Origin: Capitulum mitella
Taxonomy: Eukaryota > Arthropoda > Thecostraca > Pollicipedomorpha > Pollicipedidae
Assembly: GCA_030062745.1 (NCBI GenBank)
Contig: CP099852.1
Span: forward strand, 18,471,949 to 18,535,948
Direction of reading: 5' to 3'
DNA: 64,000 nucleotides
A model generated the notes under the pieces. The model saw only the letters and a program-made list of their open reading frames with translations, ran no database searches and was not told the DNA's origin. Shown piece by piece: positions 1-13,400 of this stretch; position 1 is the stretch's first letter; each line of letters opens with the position of its first letter. Both the position numbers and the translations under genes were made by a program.

Positions 1-1014
1 CATGGAACACCTTTGGAACTGCCACACCCGGCAAGATATTCCGCTGCACGGAGCATTGTGCCAAGATATGGGATATGACAAACGGATAACATAGTTCCTC
101 ATGCATTTTCAACAATACCATCCTAATGTAATGATTGGCGCAAACTAAACACACATTTATGCATTTAAATCACATATATAACGTTGCATACGGTGAAATA
201 CAGAGGGTAACCAAGCATAACAATACATATGGTAACCAAACATAGCATTCTATTGGGTCTAAGCAAACGTACGATGAAAAGAAATCACACGGATCTACCT
301 TTCAAACCCCTGCGCTACCACAATATCCAGAGATTTTGACCGCTCCGGAAGGCTGTCACTCATTGCTCTAGAGTATCCAGTGGCATGTGGCTCACCCAAG
401 TTACTCCCAGCACTCGTTTTTATGAGATACAGGGTATGATGTAAAGTCCAGGATCGGAGCTTTCGCACTGCCCAAGAATAAGTGCTAATCGAGAAAGGGG
501 ACGACGTGACGTAGAGGTGTGTTTGGAAGACAACTTCACGGGACTAGGAATGGGACGGTGGCAGATTTCGTACACCTCGAATGACACGAATATTGACAGA
601 ATTGCGATTTTGCTACATCGAGCTCAGCGCGCCTCTCCGAGTAAAGTCCTGCGGATGGTGACCCCCAAAATCTTCAAGAACGGTGACCGTGGCATGGTGA
701 GTGACCAACAACAGAATTTCGGCAGGCTGGGAAGTGCCGAAAAAGTCTTGATGGCGTTTATCGTGAACAGCTGGACGTGAAATAGAACTGTACGGCAGGG
801 ATGCTTCCCCTCTTCGCTGCTTTCAGAAAGGATAACTGGCCAGAATGCGCGGAATGTGGTAGAAGGGCATCGTCACTACACCAGAAAGACTTCTGTGTGG
901 CAGGCAGGGTGGGAGATCGTTCGAGCGCGTGCCAAGAGGATGGGACGACTAGAAATCCTGAGCGCTGTAAGGCGCACCAAAGGGCTACGAACCACCTTTC
1001 ATAATCTGCCGTCT
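1..1014. other. Intron downstream of exon 19, no feature recognised
   Basis: AT-rich left part and mixed right part. The open stretches here have no family resemblance I recognise. Neither strand shows a plausible next exon of the Munc13 gene. Confidence 0.5.
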
Positions 1015-1345
1015 ATCGGGCAGCCGTGGACTCCCCCGTTTCTGGTAGGGAACGCAGACTCTCCCGTTTCTGGAGGAGACCGCTGGATTGCACTGTTTTT
1101 TTTTTTTTTTTTTGGTAGACAGCGGTGGACTGCCCTGTTTCTGCTGGACAACGATAGACTGCTCTGTTTTCGGCGGACAGCGGTGGACTGCCTTGTTTCT
1201 GCTGAAGAGCGATGAACTCCGCCTCCCTGGCGGAGAGCTGTGGGCTTCCATATTTCTGACAGAAAGTGGGGGTTCTCCTGCTCCTGGTGCAGAACGCTCA
1301 CCCCTGTTTCTGGTGGACCGCGGTGGCCTCACCTGTCTCTGCAGC
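1015..1345 (-). repeat. Degenerate ~29-bp minisatellite at the exon 19 donor
   Basis: Gene-strand units look like CAGAAACAGGGCAGTCCACC plus about 9 nt. The first unit overlaps the exon end and donor (CAGAGACAG|GTGAGG...). The second again has a GTGAG-like donor (ACAGGGGTGAGC). Spacing is 26-30 bp with one longer unit. An 18-base T run (1096-1113) interrupts the array. It keeps an open reading frame on the gene strand for over 300 nt. Confidence 0.8.
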
Positions 1346-1446
1346 TGCGATGCTCCGTTACTCGGCGCCTCGTCCTTCTGAAACTGGTCCATCATCTCCT
1401 GCACCGGACGACGCACGTGCTCCATGTTGTTCAGGTGGGCGCACAG
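1333..1446 (-). CDS. BAIAP3: Exon 19: last exon found, MUN domain LNNMEHVR
   Basis: 114 nt (38 codons), phase 0 at both ends. Acceptor ...gttctccggcag, donor GAGACAG|GTGAGG. It encodes [20 protein letters not shown] then [20 protein letters not shown]-x-x-LNN-x-EHVR is one of the best conserved MUN motifs. No further exon was found to the left, so the rest of MUN and the C-terminal C2 domain are outside the window. Confidence 0.94.
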
Positions 1447-4400
1447 CTGCCGGAGAACGGTCAGAGAACCTGTCACGTCTCGGAATGACAGTGCAGTGAC
1501 GGACGCTGGAGTCTCCGGCTGGTTTAGCGCACGTGGTGACGGCATTTCCCCAAAAACGGCGGGGCCTTGAAATTACAGTGAGAAACGAAAATTACACCGG
1601 CCACAGCGTGACCGTCTCAATGTGGGGCAATGGAGCAGGATGGACACGGCACTTAATTGCGTCACGCAAGGGCACATCTTTCATGACGTCAAGTCGGAAT
1701 GAGTTGCCGTATTTCTGTAGCTGTAACCAAGCAGGAATACTTTGACGCACAATAAACCTGCTCCCTGCGCAGAGAACATTTGGTATTATCAGTCCAGCAG
1801 ATGCACTGCAGCCCATAAGTGATGGAATGTAACATAAATGATGTTAGTCTAACTAATTAACGGAATCTTCCCAGTAAAAAAGGACAGATGTCAGAAAGAA
1901 TGCAGAATGTCACAAGGTTGCGCTGAAGTCCTGCGATAATCTTCCCTGTCTTCACATTTAGCCGAAGCGTTTCCAGAAAGTGCCGAGGATTTTGTACGGG
2001 GATGTAAGGATTGGAAAAAAAACAGAGCAACTGTTCACTGAACAAGCACGTCAAGATAAAGCAAATGTTGCAAGGAACTTTGGAAAGAGCATATTCCATA
2101 ACAAGGCATTCATCTCATGCAACCTTATGAAGCAATCGATAGCTCGAACCGAAAACTCAAGAACCATTGTTCTTTTTGTGGCTTTCCTGACCTCCGGATA
2201 CATAGCACTGCCCTGCATTGACCTTTGGACACATGGTGTTCCCATGTACCGACCCTAGAGAGATGTTGCTGCCTTCTACTGACCTGTGGAGAGATGGTCC
2301 TCCCCTGTGCTGACCTCTGGAGAGATAATGTTACAATGTACTGACCTCTGGAGGAATGGTTCTGCCCTGCACTGACCTCTGGAGAGATAGTGCTGCCCTG
2401 CACTGACCATTGGAAAGATAACGCTGCTCTGCACTGGCCTCTGGGGAGATGCTGCTGCCCTCTACTGACCTCTGAGGAGATGGTGCTGCACTGTACTGAC
2501 CTCTGGAGAAACGCTGCTGCCCTGTACTGACCTCTGGAGCGATGGTGCTGCCCTGTACTGACCTCTGGAGAGATGGTGTTGCCCTGGAGGAGCTGGGTTA
2601 TCTGGCTGGACCCCCGCTGGTCGATCAGCTCCGCGTAATATCTGGCCCCGGTCACAATGTCCTGACGGGATGGAAGTAAACGTAACGCGGCTCCAATCTC
2701 CCAACAGTGACGAACAGTTCCAAGGAGCATACTGGCTATGTTAATTAGCTAAAAAGGCTAACAATTACTTCACGCACGGGCGTAATATTTGAATGTTGCA
2801 CGAGTATTCAGCGTTCAGTTCTACGGTTTGTTCAACGGCCCGACGCTGCGAACCCCACAGGGGCTCAGAGGCTTAACGCTTCAAAATATACATCATACCA
2901 CGTGTCACAATGCCCGCTGTCGCACGGATCTGGCGTTCAGCACAGAATATGGGTTCTGTGCCATTCAGTGACTCCCAGATCTCACGCCAACAGCCACACA
3001 CTCGAACTCAGACATAACATGGCTTGCCAGGCACAGCTATCAGACGCTGGACATCGCACGCCGATCCACAACTGCAGTCGTACATGACGCCTGCCGACCT
3101 TCACTTCGGAACCACACCGCTGACCCGGGAAACGATTCACAAACGGGGAAACGCCGAGCAGACCAGCTGAACGCCGAACAGACGTCGGAACAATGAACAC
3201 GCCGTTCGAAGGACGGATCGCTGGTCGACAAGCCTCGGTATTCCACCACCATTTCGTGAGCATCGACGAGACCGACAGACCCTGTCCGCGGCCGCTACCG
3301 CCGCTCACAAAAGACCCGCGCGGCGGCCCGGCCGACCTTTTGTCGCGGCCGTGTTTCCGGCGTTTTGTTCGACCTGAATCCAGCCCGCACCAGCGACGCA
3401 CTGATAGCCGCGTGCCGACGCACGAGCAAGGCCGGAGTTTTTACTCTCGCGGCGCGGGCGGAACAGCTGACTGACGCACGCTGCGAGGCAGAGATTACAG
3501 AACGCGAGCAGCGATGGTGTTTCCCTGAGTTTGTGACCCGGAGGATGTTACCATGGCAACACAGGCCAGGCGCAAGGCACGCGCGACACTGACATTTAGA
3601 TGAATGTAATGGAGGCTGTAAAATGAAAAGACCCGTTATGTATCAAAATGGCTTTTGAAAAACGAGCGAGGAAGAGGGGTAAGGAGTCTCCAGTACCTCG
3701 CAAATTAGTCGTTATTTTCTACTACGGCAGGGGTATCGATTTGTGTTCTTTCGAGGGGGCCCTGACCCACCCAGTGTTGGTATGTGCCCCTTCAATGTTG
3801 GTCTGGATCCCTCCAATATTTTCTGACAGTTTTAAAGGGCACTGGGCACAAATAACGAAAGAAACGGCCGCAGTAGGTAAAAGACAGGCAGAAAGTATAG
3901 AATAAGGAATCATGTGATGCATCTGTCTATTTTTCTACCTTCCAGGATATACCTATATACATAGGATATACAATTTTTTTATTTCAAAAATAATAACAAA
4001 ACTCGAATATTTCTATTGATCAAAATAAAGTGGGCTAAATCCACAGAGAAACTCTCATTTGGGGGGAGATCAGGTTGTCGGGCCCACGGCTCGGCCCATC
4101 CATCATTTACAGAAATTGACGCCCCTGTACTACGGCGTATGAACACATAAAACAATGTCCGTCTTTCCAACTCATGCGAGAAAAAAGGTTTCGTGAATCG
4201 GCCAGCGTTATTTGATTACTTTCTACCTACTTAAGCGATGCGTATTATATATTTTAGCTGAAAAGTACCGGGCATGTTTGAAGTATTCATACGCACATCC
4301 GACTCTGAGGACGTAGCATTGCATGTTCCACACAGGGCCGTGCGCGCTCACCTCCAGCAGTTTTTCCCGCAGACTGTGGGCGTCCAGGTGAGAAGGCCAC

Positions 4401-7400
4401 TCCAACTGATTCCAAAACTCTCGAACCTGAAACGAATTACCTGCTTCACGTAGGTTTCAAACCGGTTTAAACACCCCCACGCTTCACGAAGCGAACTACT
4501 CGTCTGCAGTGCTAGATTTTTCTGCGGTCTTTCCCTGCATCAAGTGCTCCGTATGCCAATCTGCACGCGCCTCGATCTTCGCTCACTGTTTGGCTCGTTA
4601 CGTCAGAGCGTGACCTTGTTGCGTCAGAGATACCCCGCACCCGTCTGAGCTTTTTATCGCAAAGTCTTTGTTCATTTGTCTATTGTTTGCGTTCAGGCAT
4701 ACGCCTGTTCAGTTGCTCTCAGCTGGTAAATTTGTCCCTTGGTTCAGTGGCCTTCCTGAGGTTTCCGGTGGGTGTTCGTGCTCTGGTTTCTTCGTGCTCT
4801 GAGGTTTCCGGTGGGTGTTCCTCCAGATCTCCAATAGCTACGTGTTGCTCTATGACTGATTTCTTTCTATTTATGGAAGCACTGAGCGTTCCAACACCAG
4901 CACCTCGGAAAAGGGGGGGTTTGACCTTAAGTCATGGCAGCAGTTTTGGAGAGACAACCATAAATGCGGTATGGCGAAGTAGCTGAGGCGTCGCTGCGAT
5001 TTTACCATAATGTTACCTTCACCTTGACCTAAGCATAAGCGTGACCTCACCTTAATCTTAGCCAATGTGGACTGACCTGTGACCCGACCCGGCTCACTTG
5101 ACCTAGTCACGACCGGATCTGACCGTTGACCATGTTCACCGTAGTCTAAATGGTTTCGCCTGACCTGGTCTGGCCGTGACCTCGTTTGACTGTGACCTGG
5201 CCTGATCCCAACCGTGACCTGGTCCGACCTGATCTGACCCAAATTGGCTCGATTTTGATCTTTGCTGACTTGACCAATGACTGTGACCACACCCTGCCCT
5301 GATCTATCCTACTGTTATGTAACTTGACCACCACCATGTTCTAACCCCGCCCTGCCCTAACCTGGCAACCAACGTGACCTGACCCCACCCTACCCTGACC
5401 TGAAAACCATCGCGGCCTGACCCCGCTCTGCCCTGACCTTACAACCACCGCTGCCTGGCCCGCCCTGACCTGACCCGCCCTGTCAGCGACCTGCGGACGC
5501 CGGCTGACCTGATCGAAGCAGGAGGCGACGTCTAGCGCCGCCGAGCTGTGCCGGACGTACTCTTCCCTCTCGGAGAGCCGGTCCAGCTCCACAGCCTTGC
5601 TGACGCGCCACAGGATCTTAAACCGGGCGATGTCCAGCCACCTGGGGCACCGCGCGTCGGCCTCAGTGCTGACTACTGAGTAGTGAATACTGATATGTGT
5701 TATATGCATAAATATGTACGTGTACGTATGTGTATGCATGTATGTATGTATGTATGTATGTGTGCATGTATGCACGTATGTATGTATGCATGCGTGTATG
5801 TATGTATGCATGTATGCATGTACGTATGTATGTATGTAGATGTATATATGTATGTATGTATATAAGTATACATGCCTGTATAAATATGTACGTTACGGGG
5901 AGTGGCAGACTAGAGCCCAGCGAAGAAGCTCATCTCCCGTGGAGGAATCACAAAAGAGCGTCAGCGGCTAGTTGAAAATTCCTCCTTCGGATAGTTTTTC
6001 ATACAGCACATCAAGTGAAGTCTCATGGCAAGCAAGAACAAACAAGCCGGTTTGTTTGGGTGACCCTGGGTCAGGTTCACAGAAGCAGCGACTAACGGCC
6101 GCCGGTGTCGCTGGCAGGCGGTCAACCTAACTGGACACTGGATCAGCCTGTCGACCAATGAATCCACCTGTGAGCCTCTGGATCCGCCTGTGGACCTCTG
6201 GACCTGCCTGTTGACCACTGGATCCGCCCGTAAGCGTCTGGATCCTCACATGAATCTCCAGACCTACATGCAAACCGCCGGATCCATCGTTGGCCACTGG
6301 ACCCGCATGTCAACCACTGGACCCACTTTTCAATCACTGGATCCGCCGGCTAATCACTGTATCCCCCTGGGAGCCTCTGGACCCTCCCGTGAACCTCTCC
6401 AGCGCGGACGCCAGACGGTCACCGTTCGGCGACGTCTGGATGCAGACGGACGAGCGCCGGCCTGTCCACCGTGACGCCTCAATCCCATCATCAGCCGGAC
6501 GCGACCCCAGCGGAGAGGACTCGCGGACCCGCCGCTGCCGGATCCATTAGTCCCGAGAGCTGACGCCGCGTCGGGCTCGACGACGTCCTGCCGCGCCGCC
6601 GCCGTCTGCAAATGCCGCGTCCGGCGGGGGCGGGGGAACACCGGTTCTGGGGCCCGGGAGGGAGGTATCGTGACGGGGTCGGTCCAGGTGAGGTGCCTGT
6701 GACGGCGGAGATGTGGCAGAAAAGCCAGGCGAAAAAAAGAAACGTCAGTCTTGTACGGGAGGTATGGTATAACATGAAAAGCGTGCCGCCGTACTGTTTC
6801 GGAACGTGTAACGTTTAAGAACTGTACCGTCTGTGCACAAACGTAAAATAGCAGTGCTCAGAAGCAAGGAACAAATCATTTCCATGAATGCCCTGAGTAC
6901 TGAATTTACAAAATCACTGTCCGTCGAGCAGTTTAAACTACTTAACGCAAATTTAATGTTCTGCTTCCAAACTCCCGGTCAGAAAGCGCGTCCGTCTCAA
7001 AATAAGGCTGATCGACCAAAACATGGTTCTGGTAGTGGCCAAACAACAATCAAACCCTCATTTACCTCACTGGTTAAGATTTGCTACCGCCAGTTCCTTC
7101 AGGGGGAAAATTAAGAACAATATCTGACCGAACGCCAGGCTCTCAGACTGTACGTGTTTCGCGATACTTTCGCGTATCTGTACTTGTAACGATGCGTAAT
7201 TCAAACTGGCTGTTGCTGACTAATCGGATTTCTCCTCGGAGCTTCTGCTGAGTTGGTCTCAAATGAGGACGTTTACGAACTGACAGTGTGCAGTGCCACT
7301 GTGAAGAAAGCTCCTTAAACTGAGGCCCACCACATTGTCGATTACAGTTTCATCAGGTAAATGTGCGCGGCCATTTGGCTAGCCCGGCCAGCTTTGAAAC

Positions 7401-10400
7401 GCTGATGGGACAGGCTAATATTAGACGGCTTCATAACCTTGTATGATTAAAACCTCGAGCAGCCGAGATCAAAGCGTGCTGTTGAAAAGTTGCAAACGCG
7501 TCGCAGTAGGACAACACCACTGTTGTCAGTCCCGCTCGGTACTATTTCAATTAAAGTCCGCTCCCTCCAGAATTCAGGATAGCTGAGCGAGTGTGAAAAG
7601 TGTACAGGAACCAGTGAATCTGTTACGGTTGTGTCGATAGCGCATGCGGCCTTCAGTAAAACGCGGCGAATTGGAAACGCCGAGTAAAAACGTTCCTCAG
7701 ACGATCTTAGCCATCACCCATAACAAATCATGAAATAGCAGTGCTAGGTATTGCTGTGATTGCAGGAAGCCATAGCAACAAGATACTTCGGTGCTCAAAA
7801 ACCGCTTTCGGCAATGCATCTATTACGTTAGGTAAAAACCACGAGACATTCGGACATGTTGCTCGTGATCAAAATGGGAAAGAATCCATATTCCACATAA
7901 TGCACCAGGATCAAATGATTACAATTTTCCCACTTCGCCGTCGCATTATACCTCACAGCGCAAGCGTACCGAACCCTACAAAAACCCCGCAACCCTGCGA
8001 AGATGAAATCCTTGCAGGCGCGCCATAATCAGCGTTCTTCGGTTGGACGATAGCGACACAGACCGAACGGGGAAAAGCCAGCGCCGCCAGCGGACGACGC
8101 GGTCGCCTCACCTGGCCACGGCAGGGGAGAACCACTCCTGGAAGTGATTGATGGCCAGGGCCCGCCGGTCGGCCGACGGCAGGTGCTCGCCCAGCCTGCG
8201 GGCAAGGCAGCAGGTCGTCGGTGGTCGCAGCGCCCGAGGCAGCTTTACTGGAACAGCACGCGGGTGGATGGCAGACGGACAGCAAACAGACGTTTGCTTG
8301 GAACTCGGCGGAATGCGTCATCGTCGTTTCGCGTGTGACTCTTAGTCGGGAAGGACAACTGCGTGTCGGCACCGCTTCGCTCTGGCGGCACGCGGCCACT
8401 GCGAGATGACGCAGTGACATGTCCTGGTTAGCGAAGGGTTCGATACAAAACGGGGATAACATGCACTCCAGCGGGATCGAGTCACAAGTCAGGTAGCAAA
8501 CCAGTTACTCTCTCACCACTGGTTGGTCAGTTTTCTCGCTGGCTGGTATTCACACCGTTAAGATCGCAGCACGCCGGCCATCACCGCCTCTCGGAGTAGA
8601 AAGCTTGCACGGAAACTTGACGAACTATCTCTTATACCTTGACGTACCTGACTTTGTCTAGTTTTATCTGTATGACTATTTCGCACGCGCTGCATTTCTT
8701 GTTTATTTATTTATTTATCTTCCACGGTCCCCCCAGGAGGCGAGGCCGGGCAGCGGCGGATTATGCAGCTGACCAGTGGCCGAACCCTGTTTAAATTCCG
8801 GCCTGAGCGCGGAATTTAAACCCAAGTCGGTCGAACCCAAGGCCGTCCGGCGGCGCAGGGCCCGACGTCCAGAAGCCGCCGACATTCCTACACCGGTCTG
8901 GCAGGGTTTTATCGGCGCATCCTTCCACATGGGTTACACGCACCACTGCGCCGTGCCGCGCAGTATTTCTGATTGGCCGGGCTGGCTCCTTGACGTTGCC
9001 TTGTTCTGGTATGCCAGCCCATTGTTCTGGTATGCCTTTCCACGACCTTAATTAGTGTAATGAATTTCGAATATGCTACGGAAAAATGGGCGATATACGT
9101 GAAGATGACATACAGACTAGAACGCAAGATGGTTTCCAGTTCGAGCATGTGTTGAGCTAAGTGTGTGACGACATTTCATGGCATTTATGGAAGACACCGG
9201 CGCAGCCAAAGGGGGGCCCAGCCCCCGCCCCCCACCCATAGGCCCGCGTTTCCTTGTGAAAACCATTGCACATCTTCCCAGCAGGTGGCTTTCGTATGAT
9301 TTCAATTGACACAAAGCTCCTCCTTTAAGAAAATCCTGGCTGCGCCCCTAATGGCAGACATCAGACAAGGTAAGATGAAAATTCAATAGCTCACTTTCCA
9401 TACTAGCTTCGACCTGATTTTGATTTGTCGCCAACGGCGTCATTTGTTTCGCGGTATCTTGCTTGAGTGCTTGGCGTTATCTGATGAAAATTCATGCCAA
9501 CGTACTGCAAGGGCAGTATGTTGGCCATTCGCTGGACTGTTTTATAAACTGAGCACTCGTCTGCAGCCATGCTGCCGAACCCACCGGCCGGTACAAGATA
9601 ACGGCCCTGCCTGCTTGTAAGGGCCTTAGTCATTCCGATGGACATAACTGCTCAGCCTCCAGTCTGTCCGCACAAGCAGCCTCCTGACATCCGAGGCGCC
9701 GTCGAAAAAAAGCTTCGGGATTCCGATGGCAGAAAATGCAGCCCATGCGCGGACGCGGACACACGACCTATCACGTCCTCCTCAGCTGAGGTTTCGAGCG
9801 GGATTTATTCTACGTCCGCCCCCAGCCTGGCGTGATATATTCGTGATATATTCGTGACATATTCACGTCGGCCATTCGTGCCACCAGGCGCGGTTTAAAT
9901 GAGCTCCGGGGCCACTGTTAATATTGCGCCGTCCCATGGCTCAGCTGGATTTATGGCTGTATGCTAGACTGCTAGCTTTGCGTATTTCGCTGTCAAAATG
10001 TTGACTTTAGGGTCCGATGAGCCGCACATTTTGGATTTCGATTCCTTTTAAAGCAAACTAATTTAGAGACATGTTTCAAGCGTTCGATGACTGATATTGT
10101 TCATTAGACAACTGACTCATATATCACATATTTGATCAAGAGTCTGATAGGGCGCGTTTACTTGACGCCAAGCTTCAGTGTCTCGAATAAACAAGAGTCT
10201 TGACTGGACCATCTTTCATGGCCTCCGTCTCCATGGTGACGGAGTTATCGCGTCCGTTTGGACTCGGCGAATAACGAGATACGCCCTCCCCCCGACCGGT
10301 TCGACTGACCTAGCCTAAACGGAGTCTAGACAGGGCCTGTCAGGCCCCACAGCCCACGCGGCACGCGCTGAGCCATCTGGAACGTGTCATGTGGCCGAAA

Positions 10401-13400
10401 TCAATGTCAGTACTGCGGCCCGGCACGGGGACGCCACACTGCTGACGGCGAGGTGAGGACGACGCAGAACTGGGCGTCCACAGTGTTGAACGCCGCAAAT
10501 CGTGTACCAGGAACGAGCGAAAACCAGCTCTCAGCTGAGTTCGTTCTTGGCGTGCGCTTTGTGTTCCCTTCTCACGGCATTCATGGAAATGCTGAGATTG
10601 CCTGGAGACAGCTAGAGGCGAGAAGAAAACACTACAACAGCGCCGTTACGTGGACGAGGCTTGAAGATATCGGTAGTTGATCAGTGCACCATCGAAACAA
10701 AGACACGGTTTCGCTGCGTCGCCGGCGACAGCGGAACAGCTGGTTCGGGCACTGTTCGAGACTGAATCAAATCCCCGGCCAGCACGCCACAGACGGGCGG
10801 CGAAGTACCGAGACCCTCATCAGAGACATAACTCAATGCAAACTTTACCATGTGTTCCGGAACTTTCAGTTCGTCCGCTCGAAAAGCAATAAAACAAGCG
10901 AAATGAAACGAAATATAAAACAGAAATGCGCGAACCTCACCCTTCTCGGCGCGGAAATTGGATGGACAAAGCAGGCACGTCCCTCAGGCCGCCACTAATT
11001 GCGTCAGCCGCCAGTGGCAGGCCTGACAAACAACAGGTACCCGGGCCAGGGCGCTGCTGAGCTGTCAGCTGACGGGGCAGACTTGCGACGGACGGCAGCC
11101 AGCTCAGCGGCGTCACCCGGCCCGGTCCGGCTGCCTGTCGAACGCCAGGAGACGCGGCTGTGCGGTTGCTTGTCAACGTTTCCGACTGCGTGGGGTCAAC
11201 ACGGGTTGCAGCCACAGGTTAAACCGGCATCGCCTGGCGTGTTTTGTTACCCGCGGCCGCCTGGGAGGGTGTCCGAAAGGGTATCTCCCCCTGGTATCTC
11301 AGAATATAACTGTCCGATCTGAACTGGTCTATCACCAGTCGATGGCCTTGAGTCTTGTGATTCAGAAAATACTATACGAGCCCTGGTCAGGTGACTGGTG
11401 ACGTCGCAGGTCGCGCAAAACGCATAACACGACGTCGGAAAAACTGACACCGGTTCGTACGTCATTGGCACCACTGGTCGTAGGGTCTTCAGATGGGTAT
11501 CAAACGAAAGGTCACGACCTTCTGCTTCAGAAGCACGCCAAAATGTTAAAAAAGATGCTTGGTCAAGGTCACGCATGGTCAGGTGAAATAATGGCCATAT
11601 ATCACATGCAAAAGATCGATACTTGCAGCCGTTCTGGTTCAAGTGACAAAACGGACAGAAGTGAAACCTTCTGATGATCAGTTTCGCATTACGTGCTTTC
11701 CATCCAGTCGAGGTCATTCTACGCCAAATCAGATAACGTTGCACCAATCTTCCTGACCAGAAGCAATAGTTACTCGCTGGGATTGTTAACTGTGTCAAAT
11801 ACAGAAATGAAATGACATCTCGTGGTAATTAAATCTGCTCTGTCTGCTTTTTATCGGGTCAACGTCAAGTCGGGTCAGGACAGGTAGCCTTTTTCACTTT
11901 CTGACAGGGAACAATAATTGCTCTCTTTTGCTTCTGAACGATCTTCCACAGACAGTGTTGTATTTCCTTTCGTTTTCACATCGACCGATGACGTGACCTG
12001 ACATGATCTCGTCTTGCATAAGGTTACCCCTGCTAAGAGGCGCATATAGATTTGCTCGCCTGTCTTGAACGATGAGAAAGGTTAGCGGCTTTAAAGTCAA
12101 CTGCTTCTGTCACCTATAATGTAAATCAGTCCAACTGTCATCATTCAAGCGACCTAGCATGACCTCTAATGTTGCGTGTCACGATTGTATGTCCTTTTGG
12201 GGACCGTGTCCTATGTAAATCCAAATAAATCATGCGTTATATTCGCGAATATTACAGAATAAACGAAGCATGTTCTAGCCGCCGCCCGAAGAGGCGAAAA
12301 CATGCATGCAAGGGTTCACTTATAACTTCATATCTCCATGACCTGACCTAGCATGGAAATAGCTTTAATGTCAAAATATGCAACATCGATTGATGCACAA
12401 ATATGGAAAGTTTGGTTGAGCTGACCTTAACAGTTCAGAAGTTATTCATGAAAAACCGATGGGGATGTCCCATTTGTCATCCCCAAGGCGCTGCCGGGTC
12501 AAGGACGGCAACTGAAGTTGGTAGGGCAAAGCAAAAATCGTTCGAGTATTGATGAGAAGTAACAACTCCGCCTAGTCCTGACTTTGTGATTTTCGCTTAA
12601 CTGGTCCGCCTGTTTTGGTCGATTCGCCTCGTTTCGCATTTACATCACCACTGTTTTCGTCCGTCTGCAGTCATGCATGTTGCCCGTTGACGGCGCGCTA
12701 AACGTTCCACAGTAAGAAAAAGTCGGTCGAGTTCTCAGGGCAACGACCCTTCTTGCCCTTTCGATGCCTACACGGAAAGCTCGCGACCAGCAGCCCCGCT
12801 CCGCGACCAAACGTAATCGTTAGGGAAATCGTGCAGGACGTTCTAACATCATCATCTTATCCCACTACATTCCTCACACACACCTGACGTCATATTTCAT
12901 TTTTGGTCCGTTCCGTTCCCAGAAGGCACTGCGAATTCCCGCGCGGCAAGAGTTGGCAGGGGCAGCGTTCATTAGCCGCTCCAGAAATGGACTTTCCCTC
13001 ACTTCGGCGAGAAACACCATTCAGTAGCCGGCGAATCAGCGTAACTCGATTCGCGGCTTCCCCAATTGGGGCAACGTGGCGCAAATTTGATTACAAGTAA
13101 TGTTTCGCGAATTCCATCGATTCAGACCCCATCGCGCGGCTTGATTAGAAAGTCTGGGTAGTTCGGCGTGGACGTAACTTTACACCGAACATCGGGCAGG
13201 GATATTAAGTGTTAGTCTAGCACGTTCCCATGATCAGCAGTCTGCGCCTTTTCTTGTTTTTTATTGTAACCGCGGACATGCGGCAGTGTGTTCGACCACA
13301 AAGGGGATCTTCAAGAACTGACCGACTCACCGGACAAAGAGCCAAAGAGCAGAAACCGCAGAATCCAAGCACGCTGACGCTGGGACACACTGCGACGCGT

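Noticed and set aside
517-780. 87-codon plus-strand open frame near the left edge
   Set aside because: No family resemblance, no splice context and opposite strand to the gene; chance frame.
2125-2730. 201-codon minus-strand open frame
   Set aside because: Combines intron, exon 18 and the minisatellite; only 2563-2661 is coding by splice phase and family match.
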